From Amphiduros pacificus (taxonomy: Eukaryota; Annelida; Polychaeta; Phyllodocida; Hesionidae), in NCBI GenBank assembly GCA_949316495.1, contig OX439003.1:41752725-41816724 (forward strand): a DNA stretch of 64,000 nt. The letters are read 5' to 3'. The notes beneath the pieces are model-generated. The model was not told where the DNA came from and searched no databases. It was given only the letters and a program-made list of their open reading frames with translations. The position numbers were made by a program, and so were the translations under genes. Positions 1 to 35,290 of this stretch are shown here, in pieces; position 1 is the first letter of the stretch, and the number at the start of each line of letters is the position of its first letter.

Positions 1-280
1 CATATCATATCATATCATATCATATCATATCATATCATATCATATCATATCATATCATATCATATCATATCATATCATATCATATCATATCATATCATAT
101 CATATCATATCATATCATATCATATCATATCATATCATATCATATCATATCATATCATATCATATCATATCATATCATATCATATCATATCATATCATAT
201 CATATCATATCATATCATATCATATCATATCATATCATATCATATCATATCATATCATATCATATCATATCATATCATAT
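1..280. repeat. (CATAT)n pentanucleotide microsatellite
   Basis: An uninterrupted run of the 5-bp unit CATAT fills the first 280 bases, about 56 copies, and may continue beyond the window edge. The near-perfect purity suggests recent slippage growth or an assembly edge at a repeat. Confidence 0.97.
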
Positions 281-352
281 AATATTATAGGTGTATTATA
301 TTATATTATATTATAGGTGTATTATATTATAGGTGTATTATAAAGTGTATTT
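281..352. repeat. Degenerate TTATA/ATAGGTGTATTATATT repeats
   Basis: Directly after the pentanucleotide run, three imperfect copies of a unit containing ATAGGTGTATTATA occur in AT-only surroundings. This looks like a decayed border of the microsatellite. Confidence 0.7.
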
Positions 353-419
353 TAAGTATGGTGGCTGATAGGCCAATATATATGTATATCTTATTATATT
401 ATTAAGTATATTTACCCAC

Positions 420-1545
420 TAGCTGGTCGGACTCTCATAAGAGTCACCTTCAGGGTCTGCTATGCAGGCACCCGTTAGCCCGCAGGCGATGTAGCGTCAC
501 GTCATCTTTGGTATCTCACTGAACACATTGTTCACTTTTCTTGCATTTATATACTTTGTAGAATTGGACAGGAGAATAGAGACGTTAGTCCACAGCGGTC
601 TTAGGCCAAACACTCGGAGCACATACAGCTCTGCCCAAGCCACGTTCTGCAGGTTCTGCAACCAGCATGGTCTTCTCCCCATGCCCGCAGATGAGCTCAC
701 AGTTTTGAGGTTTATAGCTTATACAAGCTCCCTCACAGGTAAAGGCAGACAGGGACTGGCCCATAGCATCACTTATGTATATCTTGCTGCCATTAGGTCC
801 ATGCATGTAACCAATGGCCTAACACCCCCTCCAACTAACACCCCCAGGGTACAACTAGCCCTTAGGTCTATATTCGCCAACTCCCCCCCGCCTCTTCAAA
901 AATTGCCCATTAAGTTTGACCTTCTCCACTTAATGCTTAAATCACTCCCTGTGAGCTTAGATAGCCTAGCTTGGTCAGCTGCCCTAACACTTGGGTTTTT
1001 TGGATGCCTCCGGGGGGCGGAGTACACCGCCGTCAGTCACTACCCCACTGGGAGAATCATCTCCCCACCCCCACCGGTCTCGGCCGTTAGGTTTGGCTCC
1101 CAGGCAGGTCTTAAATTTATGTACTTCGCAGTTTCCTCTTCAAAAACATCCCCCCATGGTTTTAAAAAAATAATAGGTTGTTCCAGGCACAAGATATGTG
1201 CAGTCTGCATGATGTGGGACTATTTATCTGCTCGAGCGTGAATAGCGCGCATAGGCCATAGCGCCCCACTATTAGCTCTGGGTTCAGGCGCTCCAATCAC
1301 TAAGCAGGCCCTTAACGCCACTATCAAGTCTCTGGTCAGTGCCTTAGGGAAGGACCCCGCAGGTTATTCAACCCATAGTTTAAGATGCGGATCAGCATCT
1401 CAGGCAAACATCAATAATTGGGAGGATGCCGACGTTTCAAAGTTAGGTTTATGGGGTTCTCAAGCTTATAAGCTATATATTAGGGAAAATCATCAGAAAG
1501 AAATTAACTTCTCCACAAGATTAGCACACAACAATTAATTACCTC
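420..1545 (+). mobile_element. Tyrosine-recombinase element fossil (DIRS/Ngaro- or Crypton-like)
   Basis: Plus-strand coding remains of a tyrosine recombinase. The first part (about 528-1241) has the N-terminal core-binding style of eukaryotic YR elements (SGLRPNTRSTYSSA, then LTVLRFIAYTSSL) and a conserved CLRGAE segment that includes the first catalytic arginine. Further on, a HSLR box and a LWGSQAYKLYIR segment match the histidine/arginine box and the tyrosine nucleophile region of the family. No reverse transcriptase is visible, so DIRS/Ngaro and Crypton origins cannot be told apart. It is a broken fossil with at least one break; terminal repeats were not recognised. GC content is clearly higher than in the surrounding DNA. 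Confidence 0.75.
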
Positions 1546-1886
1546 CTACAATACATGGGCTTTAATATTTCATATAAGTATATATAATATTAATATGGGT
1601 TCATTCATGTATTGTCAATCATAGGCATTAGTCATACATTAGCGTTTATGTAATTGTGAATGTAATGTATTAATTATATGTATATGTGTGGTTAATTAAG
1701 ATATTCTATGTATGTTTGTATGATTATCTAGCGTTAATGCCACAGGTAGCCGCCAGATGGCGCGGCGGTCAATAAATGGTACAGCATTAATGTAACGTTA
1801 GGTAAGCCTGGTTGTGGTAGATTTAGTAAATAAATCAATTGTGTGCAAATTAAGTATTTGTTCTCGGCTCCCAGTTCTTTAATATT
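1546..1886. other. Intergenic, nothing recognised
   Basis: AT-rich spacer between the recombinase fossil and the stop codon of gene A. A short GC-rich island (about 1745-1770, GCCGCCAGATGGCGCGGCGG) could be the edge of another repeat. I see no gene here. Confidence 0.5.
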
Positions 1887-19901
<18,015 letters not shown>

Positions 19902-19995
19902 CTTGCTCTGTGTCAGATGTACAAATGATCCCACTATGAAGTGCAAAGTAATAAGGCGAAAGGAATTAGTGCACATCACATCCGCCCAACAGCTG
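19902..19995 (-). promoter_or_regulatory. Gene A 5' flank with conserved GTGCACTAATTCC block
   Basis: Upstream of the gene A start codon, the minus strand carries GTGGGATCATTTGTACATCT directly before CAAGATGG and a GTGCACTAATTCC block at about 19963-19976. Both recur before genes B and C and in the orphan copy near 35.1 kb. I take this as a 5' UTR plus core promoter; the start site is not known. Confidence 0.5.
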
Positions 19996-20451
19996 TTCAT
20001 TATTATTTCATTCAGTTTAACCTGAGCTGAGAGAAGTTCTCATGTAGGTAGATTGACATGGATATTAGTAATATGTAATATTTTGCCTCCGTAGAAAAAG
20101 GTCTTATGAAAAGAAAACAAACACAGTGACCGACAAATATATGAGACCAACTTCCCTTCTTTACCAATGATGATACTAAAAGGTTGAAGAGAGCTTTAGT
20201 CCACTGCATGGACACTATGGCATGAAGAGTGAGTGGATGGTATCAAGTGTCAGAGTGACCCTGTCTTGGTCAGGTGATCGCGAGATTTCTATGCTATGTC
20301 TCAGAAGGACGAATGTTCCACAAAAGGTATAACTTAAATTGTTTAAAAAAATGGAGGTGTATTATTTCAGATCTAATATCATTGAATTACAGTATCCAGT
20401 ATCCTGATGATAATCATATTGACAATCAAGCTATTGACCAGAGAGTGTGGA

Positions 20452-20769
20452 TTGTTAGACATGTGTGTTTGGGGTTTTAATCACTTTCAACATTATATCA
20501 GTCATTTCGTGATGAGACCTACTTGTAACAGATATACTGCTGCTTTACTGAATTGTCATGTCGCAGGTCCTTGACATGACAACCTGGTCACAGATTTACA
20601 AGGACAACGGGTTAACCCTTTGGCACGGGCCTTAGCTGGTATGTGAAATTGTATCAGAAATTCAATCTCGGCATGGCCGGGGATCGAACCCACGACCTTT
20701 GGATCACCACAGAGTAACTGGTGCTAATAAGCTGGCGCTCTAACCCACTGCGCCACATACCGTGGCCAA
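20452..20769 (-). mobile_element. tRNA-derived SINE (family 1), copy 1
   Basis: Sense is the minus strand. The tRNA-like head has TGGCGCAGTGGGTTAGAGCG (A box) and GGTTCGATCCCC (B box). The body has a GTCATGTC...GACATGAC hairpin, and the 3' region contains TGTTGAAAGTGAT followed by AAACCCCAAAC. An 11-bp target duplication, GAGAGTGTGGA, occurs at 20441-20451 and 20770-20780. A second copy lies at 46063-46397. Confidence 0.9.
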
Positions 20770-20929
20770 GAGAGTGTGGAGGTCAAGACAATTCCTATAC
20801 TGTGGAGTGAATGGGAAGGATCTGATAGAGACTGTCTGAGTCAAGATAAAAATCAATTTCATGCCAAGTGCCCAAGTAGAGACCAACCAAAGCGACAGTG
20901 ACACTTTTTGTTGACTTTGCAGTTGGTTA

Positions 20930-21360
20930 AATGTTCCCTGCTAGAGTAACATTTCAAAAATTTGTTAGTACAACTTTGGTAGCACTGCCAGTCGTTAGTA
21001 CCAGGGTGGTAGGTAAACTAAAGAAAAGGGACCACATAACACAAACATTAATGGACCTTCACTGGTTGTCAGTCGAGGCTAGGATTGATTTTAAAATATC
21101 TCTTTTGACTTGGAAGGTGAAGAATGGCTTTGCCCCGAGCTATCTATCCCAGTTATTAACATACAGAATACAGAGAGGGGCCTCAGGTCTAATGAAAATA
21201 ATGAATACATGGTTCCCAAGGCAAATATGAACTGATATGGTGATAGGGCTTTTATGATATATGCTCCAAAAACCTGGAATGCCCTGCCCCTTGAATCGAA
21301 AAACTGCAAAACAGTTGATAGCTTCAAAAAACAACTAAAGACCTCAATAAGAAACGTCTT
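20930..21360 (+). mobile_element. CR1/L2-type LINE, 3' fragment
   Basis: Plus-strand remains of the C-terminal region that follows the reverse transcriptase in CR1/L2 LINEs: KRDHITQTLMDLHWLSVEAR, FKISLLTWKVKNGFAPSYL, then TWNALPLESK and SFKKQLKTSIRN. The reading frame changes near 21230, so it is a dead, 5'-truncated copy. Confidence 0.8.
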
Positions 21361-23060
<1,700 letters not shown>

Positions 23061-24038
23061 AGGAGCCAAGCTCACATGACTTATTTTATATACAAAAGAC
23101 CAATAATTGGAGTAGAAAGATCATATTGACATTGCAAGTAAGATAAACATAATGACGTCATACAGGAAGGTGTCATCATAGTGACGTCAGACAGGAAAGT
23201 GTTGTCATGGTGATGTCAGACATAATGACATCATGGAAACATCATAAATTATGTTAATATGATCAATGATCATATGATATGTACAATACTGCTGTTACCT
23301 TTTGGTAAGCTCCTCCCTCTGTACTGGTTGAAACACCAGTTTTTGGCTATTTTCACTAATAATAAAAGAAATGTATGCAATGTCCCTTCGACCTTTCTTA
23401 ATATTTCATCTTTTTCTTTCCAACGAGCCCAGAATCAAGCCAATCGGTGCGGTGGATGCTGTGTATGAATTAATTAATGACTTTATCATTCCTATTCATA
23501 TTATTGATAATTATTATTAATTATTATTATTAGTGTTCTCCAATCACCAATCGACTCTTCACTTTATCAAAACAGCGGCCTGTGCTATTTAGACCTGATT
23601 GCGTCTAAATCATACATGATCTGGGTTGGCTACCGTAGCATAGGAGACCTTATCAAATGTAAACATGATAGTGGAGTGTACTCGTCAGTGGGCATTGTGG
23701 GAAATATCTACGATATCAATTTGCATCTATTATATAATGGTCAAGTGCTAAGAGTAGATATTGTCTGACATAAAGCACTATATAAATGTGACCTTTACAA
23801 ATATTCTACAGGAGGAATAAAAGGGTGATTTTTTAAACACACGATAGATATTTTAAAGTAACTCTTTTATGAAAACCTTTATTTTGAATTAGAAACACAT
23901 AAAAATAATCAAATCAAGCATAACAATACAAACAACCAGACAAATCTTTATTTTGAGAGTTTGATCTTTTACTCAATAATAATTTACAGTTCTGGATAAG
24001 TTTAATTTGTTTGTCACCAATTTTCTCAGTGTTAATTT
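23061..24038. other. Spacer between the L2 LINE and gene B
   Basis: Contains a diverged copy of the 128-bp monomer, a GTCA-rich stretch with several ATGACGTCA-like words at about 23148-23240, ATTATT runs near 23510, and the 3' UTR of gene B at its right end. No gene seen. Confidence 0.5.
23947..23952 (-). terminator. Polyadenylation signal AATAAA of gene B
   Basis: AATAAA on the minus strand about 90 bases past the gene B stop codon; a second AATAAA lies near 23880. The position fits a short 3' UTR. Confidence 0.5.
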
Positions 24039-28797
<4,759 letters not shown>

Positions 28798-28945
28798 CTT
28801 CCTCTGTGTCAGATCAACTAATGATCCCAGTATGCAATGCTCAGATTGGAGGTTAGGCTTGGCACATCAGGGGCAAGAAATAGTACACATGTGTAAAATC
28901 TGCATAAATCATATTTGACCTACTTTTATACTGATATCAATTGCT
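28798..28945 (-). promoter_or_regulatory. Gene B 5' flank with conserved GTGTACTATTTC block
   Basis: Minus-strand sequence with CTGGGATCATTAGTTGATCT before the start codon, GATGTGCCAAGCC, and GTGTACTATTTC at about 28877-28890. The same elements occur before genes A and C and at 35.1 kb. The foldback element's target duplication starts at 28946, about 55 bp upstream of the block. Confidence 0.55.
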
Positions 28946-29219
28946 ACACAGTGACGTGCGGGAAAATATTTCACAGTTCACAGTTCACAGTTCATTTTTC
29001 AATTTTTTTTCAGAAAATATGACTTTGCGTTACATTTTAATTAAAAAACATATGACGCAATGCTTCAATTCTTTTCAAATGTTCAGGGATTACTACCAGG
29101 GGATATATATATTGCCACAAAAAATCCCAATGCAACAAAAATAATTTAAAGGTGCCAAAAAAAATGTTGAAATTGGACTTTGAAAAAAAAAACAATATTA
29201 TATATTCTACAGTTAAAAA

Positions 29220-31615
29220 TAATTATGAGAGCTGTTTCAATGGTGGTGTCCTTTATAGGGATTCATCTATAGGGTCCCTAGTATCTTCCAGAATTTTTCA
29301 CTAATTGAGCAATTTTTTTAAGGGGTTGAATTAGGAGGTCAAACATTACAAAAAATGAAAAAAATCAGTTTTTTTACACAACGATTTTTTTATATGAGGG
29401 TCATTTCAATGTTGTTTTTCTTTTTAGGGAACCATCTATAGGGTACCAAGTACCTCCCTGAATTTTTCACTAATTGAGCAATTTTTTTAAGGGGTTGAAT
29501 TAAGACGTCAAACTTGGAAAAAAATGAAAAACTCTCATAATTTTAATGGTGTTTTGCACAACGATTTTTTGATATGAGGGTCATTTCAATGTTGTTTTCC
29601 TTTTTAGGGAACCATCTATAGGGTACCAAGTACCTCCCTGAATTTTTCACTAATTGAGCAATTTTTTTAAGGGGTTGAATTAGGAGGTCAAACTTGGTAA
29701 AAATGAAAACTCTCATGATTTTAATGGATTTTTGCACAACGATTTTTTTATATGAGGGTCATTTCAATATGGTTTTCCTTTTCAGGGAACCATCTATAGG
29801 GTACCAAATACCTCCCTGAATTTTTCACTAATTGAGCAATTTTTTTAAGGGGTTGAATTAGGAGGTCAAACTTGGAAAAAAAAGAAAAATTCTCCTGATT
29901 TTAATGGTTTTTTGCACAACGATTTTTTTATATGAGGGTCATTTCAATGTGGTTTTCCTTTTCAGGGAACCACGTATAGGGTACCAAGTACCTCCCTGAA
30001 TTTTTCACTAATTGAGCAATTTTTTTAAGGGGTTGAATTAGGAGGTCAAACTTGGAAAAAAATGAAAAACTTTCATGATTTTAATGGATTTTTGCACAAC
30101 GATTTTTGATATGAGGGTCATTTCAATATGGTTTTCCTTTTCAGGGAACCATCTATAGGGTACCAAATACCTCCCTGAATTTTTCACTAATTGAGCAATT
30201 TTTTTAAAGGGTTGAATTAGGAGGTCAAACTTCGAAAAAAATGAAAAACTTTCATGATTTTAATGGATTTTTGCACAACGATTTCTTGATATGAGGGTCA
30301 TTTCAATGTGGTTTTCCTTTTCAGGGAACCATCTATAGGGTACCAAGTACCTCTCTGAATTTTTCACTAATTGAGCAATTTTTTTAAGGGGTTGAATTAG
30401 GAGGTCAAACTTGGAAAAAAATTAAAAATTCTCATGATTTTAATGGATTTTTGCACAACGATTTTTTGATATGAGGGTCATTTCAATATGGTTTTCCTTT
30501 TCAGGGAACCATCTATCGGGTACCAAATACCTCCCTGAATTTTTCACTAATTGAGCAATTTTTTTAAGGGGTTGAATTAGGAGGTCAAACTTGGAAAAAA
30601 AAGAAAAATTCTCCTGATTTTAATGGTTTTTTGCACAACGATTTTTTTATATGAGGGTCATTTCAATGTGGTTTTCCTTTTCAGGGAACCACGTATAGGG
30701 TACCAAGTACCTCCCTGAATTTTTCACTAATTGAGCAATTTTTTTAAGGGGTTGAATTAGGAGGTCAAACTTGGAAAAAAATGAAAAACTTTCATGATTT
30801 TAATGGATTTTTGCACAACGATTTTTTGATATGAGGGTCATTTCAATATGGTTTTCCTTTTCAGGGAACCATCTATAGGGTACCAAATACCTCCCTGAAT
30901 TTTTCACTAATTGAGCAATTATTTTAAGGGGTTGAATTAGGAGGTCAAACTTGGAAAAAAAAGAAAAATTCTCATGATTTTAATGGTTTTTTGCACAACG
31001 ATTTTTTTATATGAGGGTCATTTCAATGTGGTTTTCCTTTTCAGGGAACCACGTATAGGGTACCAAGTACCTCCCTGAATTTTTCACTAATTGAGCAATT
31101 TTTTTAAGGGGTTGAATTAGGAGGTCAAACTTGGAAAAAAATGAAAAACTTTCATGATTTTAATGGATTTTTGCACAACGATTTTTTGATATGAGGGTCA
31201 TTTCAATATGGTTTTCCTTTTCAGGGAACCATCTATAGGGTACCAAATACCTCCCTGAATTTTTCACTAATTGAGCAATTATTTTAAGGGGTTGAATTAG
31301 GAGGTCATACTTGGAAAAAAATGAAAAATTCTCATGATTTTAATGGAATTTTGCACAACGATTTTTTTATATGAGGGTCATTTCAATGTTGATTTCCTTT
31401 TCAGGGAACCATCTATAGGGTACCAAATACCTCCCTGAATTTTTCACTAATTGAGCAATTTTTTTAAGGGGTTGAATTAGGAGGTCAAACATTATGAAAA
31501 ATGACAAAAATCTCACAAATTTAATGAATTTTTGTATAAAGATTTATTTATTTGAGGGATGTTTCAATGTTTTGCTTGATAGGGAACCATCTATAGGGTA
31601 CCTAGTACATAGTAC
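29220..31615 (+). repeat. Left arm: about 14 tandem units of ~180 bp
   Basis: Units recur at 29401, 29581, 29759, 29939, 30118, 30298, 30478, 30658, 30838, 31018, 31198 and 31378, with a degenerate unit at each end. The consensus contains GAGGGTCATTTCAAT, CAGGGAACCATCTATAGGG, TTTTTCACTAATTGAGCAA and GGGGTTGAATTAGGAGGTC. Neighbours alternate in small variants (CATC or CACG; AAGTAC or AAATAC), giving a 360-bp higher-order period. Confidence 0.95.
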
Positions 31616-32661
31616 GTGAATATTTACGACTTGAAAAACTGTTACAAACAGTTTAGATAAACATGTTATGATGACTTAAAAGTATGATATATTAAAATAT
31701 CTGTTATTTTTATACTTATAATATAATATATTTCATATAAATCTATAAAAAGTTATTTCTAAAATGTTTATTTCTGTCTTATGGTTTGATTTGTGAAACT
31801 TTTGTAAATTTTATATTGTCAAATGGTTTTGTTAATTATATTATGTACATTTCATTTAGGGCATCATATCGTTGGATTTCATCGATACGATACGATATAT
31901 ATCGATGATTTATCAATATTCGATACATATCGATACATATCGATATTACTGAACCGAAATAGAAGAATAATTGACTGTCTTTATCGGTCCGGGTACAAGC
32001 TCCCCAAACGGCGATATATTTAATATATTCGGCTTAAAATACGCACAGAAATATTCTACGACGTGTCAACAGTAGTCCGCCTCCTATTAATAAGTGTATA
32101 TATCTCTCAAATCGGAGAAAATATGAATTTAACAATGCTTAAATATGCATACGCAACACGAGTTCGTCATTTCGAAAACCGGAAGTGACGGGGAGAAGCT
32201 CTTATTTTTGGCGCGAAAACGATTGGAGTGCTGTCACAACTTATTCATTCCCATTGAAATATTGATATATTGCGCAATGATGGATCCCACAGTCATCGTA
32301 TTTACATTTGAAAGATTAAAAAACTTACGATGCGTAAAATATCGAGTCAAAAATCTGTGTTATTATGATGATATGAGGGCCCAATTCGATACAACTAATA
32401 TATCGAAGCACCAGTATGACAATACCGGTTATCGTATCGATGTCTGTATACCGGTATATCGATAATATCGCGTACCGGTGTGATGCCCTAATTTCATTAT
32501 GTGCAATATGGTTTGACGTTTTATGATTTATCTGCATTGCTCCTCTATCCATATGGTCTATAATTTGAGAGAAAACCTGTATTGTTGAAGAAACCATTCA
32601 TCTGAGGCATTTAACTGTGAACCAAACGGGCACAATACATCTCCCACTAGATGTCACTGGT
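31616..32661. other. Single-copy centre of the foldback element
   Basis: About 1 kb between the arms. Without the hAT-like MITE (31857-32490) only about 400 bp of AT-rich spacer remain, with no open frame of note. Confidence 0.7.
31857..32490. mobile_element. hAT-like MITE with 8-bp target duplication
   Basis: A 634-bp element with inverted ends TAGGGCATCA and an exact 8-bp direct repeat ATTTCATT on both sides (31849-31856 and 32491-32498). Near both ends are many copies of CGATA/TATCG words (ATCGATACGATACGATAT on the left, TATCGATAATATCG on the right), typical of subterminal transposase-binding repeats. No transposase is encoded. It is less AT-rich than its host element. Confidence 0.88.
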
Positions 32662-34600
32662 AAATCGTTGTGCAAAAAACCATTAAAATCATGAGAATTT
32701 TTCATTTTTTTCCAAGTTTGACCTCCTAATTCAACCCCTTAAAAATATTGCTCAATTAGTGAAAAATTTAGAGAGGTACTTGATACCCTATAGATGGTTC
32801 CCTGAAAAGGAAAACCACATTGAAATGACCCTCATATAAAAAAATCGTTGTGCAAAAATCCATTAAAATCATGAAAGTTTTTCATTTTTTTCCAAGTTTG
32901 ACCTCCTAATTCAACCCCTTAAAAAAACTGCTCAATTAGTGAAAAATTCAGGGAGGTATTTGGTACCCTATAGATGGTTCCCTGAAAAGAAAATCAACAT
33001 TGAAATGACCCTCATATAAAAAAATCGTTGTGCAAAAATCCATTAAAATCATGAAAGTTTTTCATTTTTTTCCAAGTTTGACCTCCTAATTCAACCCCTT
33101 AAAAAAATTGCTCAATTAGTGAAAAATTCAGGGAGGTATTTGGTACCCTATAGATGGTTCCCAGAAAAGGAAAACCATATTGAAATGACCCTCATATAAA
33201 AAAATCGTTGTGCAAAAATCCATTAAAATCATGAAAGTTTTTCATTTTTTTCCAAGTTTGACCTCCTAATTCAACCCCTTAAAAAAATTGCTCAATTAGT
33301 GAAAAATTCAGGGAGGTATTTGGTACCCTATAGATGGTTCCCAGAAAAGGAAAACCATATTGAAATGACCCTCATATAAAAAAATCGTTGTCCAAAAAAC
33401 CAGGTTTTTTTCATTCTTTTCCAGGTTTGACCTCCTAATTCAACCCCTTTAAAAAATTGCTCAATTAGTGAAAAATTCAGGGAGGTACTTGGTACCCTAT
33501 AGATGGTTCCCTGAAAAGGAAAACAACATTGAAATGACCCTCATTGAAAAAATCGTTGTGCAAAAAACCATTAAAATCAGGAGAATTTTTCTTTTTTTTC
33601 CAAGTTTGACCTCCTAATTCAACCCTTTAAAAAAATTGCTCAATTAGTGAAAAATTCAGGGAGGTACTTGGTACCCGATAGATGGTTCCCTGAAAAGGAA
33701 ATCAACATTGAAATGACCCTCATATAAAAAAATCGTTGTCCAAAAAAACAGATTTTTTTCATTTTTTTCCAGGTTTGACCTCCTAATTCAACCCCTTAAA
33801 AAAATTGCTCAATTAGTGAAAAATTCAGGGAGGTACTTGGTACCCTATACATGGTTCCCAGAAAAGGAAAACAACATTGAAATGACCCTCATATAAAAAA
33901 ATCGTTGTGCAAAAAAACACTAAAATTATGAGAGTTTTTCATTTTTTTCGAAGTTTGACCTCTTAATTCAACCCCTTAAAAAAATTGCTCAATTAGTGAA
34001 AAAATCAGGGAGGTATTTGGTACCCTATAGATGGTTCCCTGAAATGGAAATAAACATTGAAATGACCCTCATATAAATAAATCGTGGTATAAAAAACCAT
34101 TAAAATTATGAGAGTTTTCATTTTTACCAAGTTTGACCTCCTAATTCAACCCCTTAAAAAAATTGCTCAATTAGTGAAAAATTCAGGGAGGTACTTGGTA
34201 CCCTATAGATGGTTCCCTAAAAAGGAAAACAACATTGAAATGACCCTCATATAAAAAAATCGTTGTGCAAAAAACCATTAAAATTATGAGAGTTTTTCAT
34301 TTTTTTCCAAGTTTGACCTCTTAATTCAACCCCTTAAAAAAATTGCTCAATTAGTGAAAAATTCAGGGAGGTACTTGGTACCCTATAGATGGTTCCCTAA
34401 AAAGAAAAACAACATTGAAATGACCCTCATATAAAAAAATCGTAGTGTAAAAAAACTGATTTTTTTCATTTTTTGTAATGTTTGACCTCCTAATTCAACC
34501 CCTTAAAAAAATTGCTCAATTAGTGAAAAATTCTGGAAGATACTAGGGACCCTATAGATGAATCCCTATAAAGGACACCACCATTGAAACAGCTCTCATA
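32662..34600 (-). repeat. Right arm: about 11-12 inverted ~180-bp units
   Basis: The same unit as the left arm but in inverted orientation, with ATCGTTGTGCAAAAA recurring near 32664, 32845, 33025, 33205, 33385, 33553, 33731, 33902, 34083, 34260 and 34440. Some units are shortened by about 10 bp. The arm has fewer units than the left one. Confidence 0.95.
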
Positions 34601-35099
34601 ATTATTTTTAACTGTAGAATATATAATATTGGTTTTTTTTTCAAAGTCCAATTTCAACATTTTTTTTGACACTTTTAAATTATTTTTTTTGCATTGGGAT
34701 TTTTTGTGGCAATATATATATCCCCTGGTAGTAATCCCTGAACATTTGAAAAGAATTGAAGCATTGCGTCATATGTTTGTCAATTAAAATGTAACGCAAA
34801 GTCATATTTTCTGAAAAAAAAATTGAAAAATGAACTGTGAACTGTGAACTGTGAAATATTTTCCCGCATACACAGTGTCCAGTTTATATGTCCGATTTAT
34901 ATGTATAAATTTAACACATGGCATATACTGCATTACATTTGTGGTAATATAGATTTAAAGTATTTGTGGATGGGGACAATGCAACTTATGCAGCTTATAA
35001 TTATGGACCTATCTTTTGATTCCTTGTCATACGAGTTGGAAATCTGCACTGGTCCAACACAGACATATCATAATCGCTTCATTGTCCTTATATAAGACA

Positions 35100-35290
35100 A
35101 AATGCATAAAAATCATCTTGCTCTCTGTCAGATGCACCAATGATCCCAGTATGAAGTGCCCAGACTGGATGGAGACTTGGCACATCCTGTTAAATCGATA
35201 GCTCAGGGCACAATATAGTACACTTGTGTTAAATCTATTTATTTCTGTTCGATCTCCTTTATTGCAGACATCAATCAAAACACGAAGCCC
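35100..35290 (-). pseudogene. Orphan promoter/5' UTR relic of a fourth PTGR1-like gene
   Basis: The minus strand carries GTGTACTATATTGTGCCC (block at 35217-35224), GATGTGCCAAGTC, TACTGGGATCATTGGTGCAT and AGAGCAAGATG, in the same order as the 5' flanks of genes A and B. Similarity stops right after the ATG: the following codons are unrelated and no PTGR1 exon follows for 7 kb. I infer a partial duplicate that contains only promoter and 5' UTR, or the stub of a deleted gene. Confidence 0.7.

Larger units (their letters stand above)
28954..34869. mobile_element. Foldback transposon with arms of ~180-bp tandem units
   Basis: A 5.9-kb palindromic element. The outer ends are inverted copies: GCGGGAAAATATTTCACAG, three CAGTTCA units and about 230 bp of matching sequence on each side. 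Inside are two inverted arms of about 180-bp tandem units. The flanks carry an 8-bp direct repeat ACACAGTG (28946-28953 and 34870-34877), extendable to 10 bp with one mismatch. There is no coding sequence, so it is non-autonomous. The structure matches foldback elements of flies and sea urchins; the target duplication fits hAT- or P-like (8 bp) or Mutator-like (9-10 bp) transposases. A MITE sits in its centre. Confidence 0.9.

Noticed and set aside
20670-20765. Functional tRNA gene
   Set aside because: A and B boxes are clear, but the cloverleaf is imperfect, the sequence recurs at 46290-46390 and a target duplication surrounds a longer unit, so it is a SINE head.
29220-34600. CRISPR-like array
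   Set aside because: The units are about 180 bp, directly adjacent without unique spacers, in two inverted arms and in a eukaryotic context.
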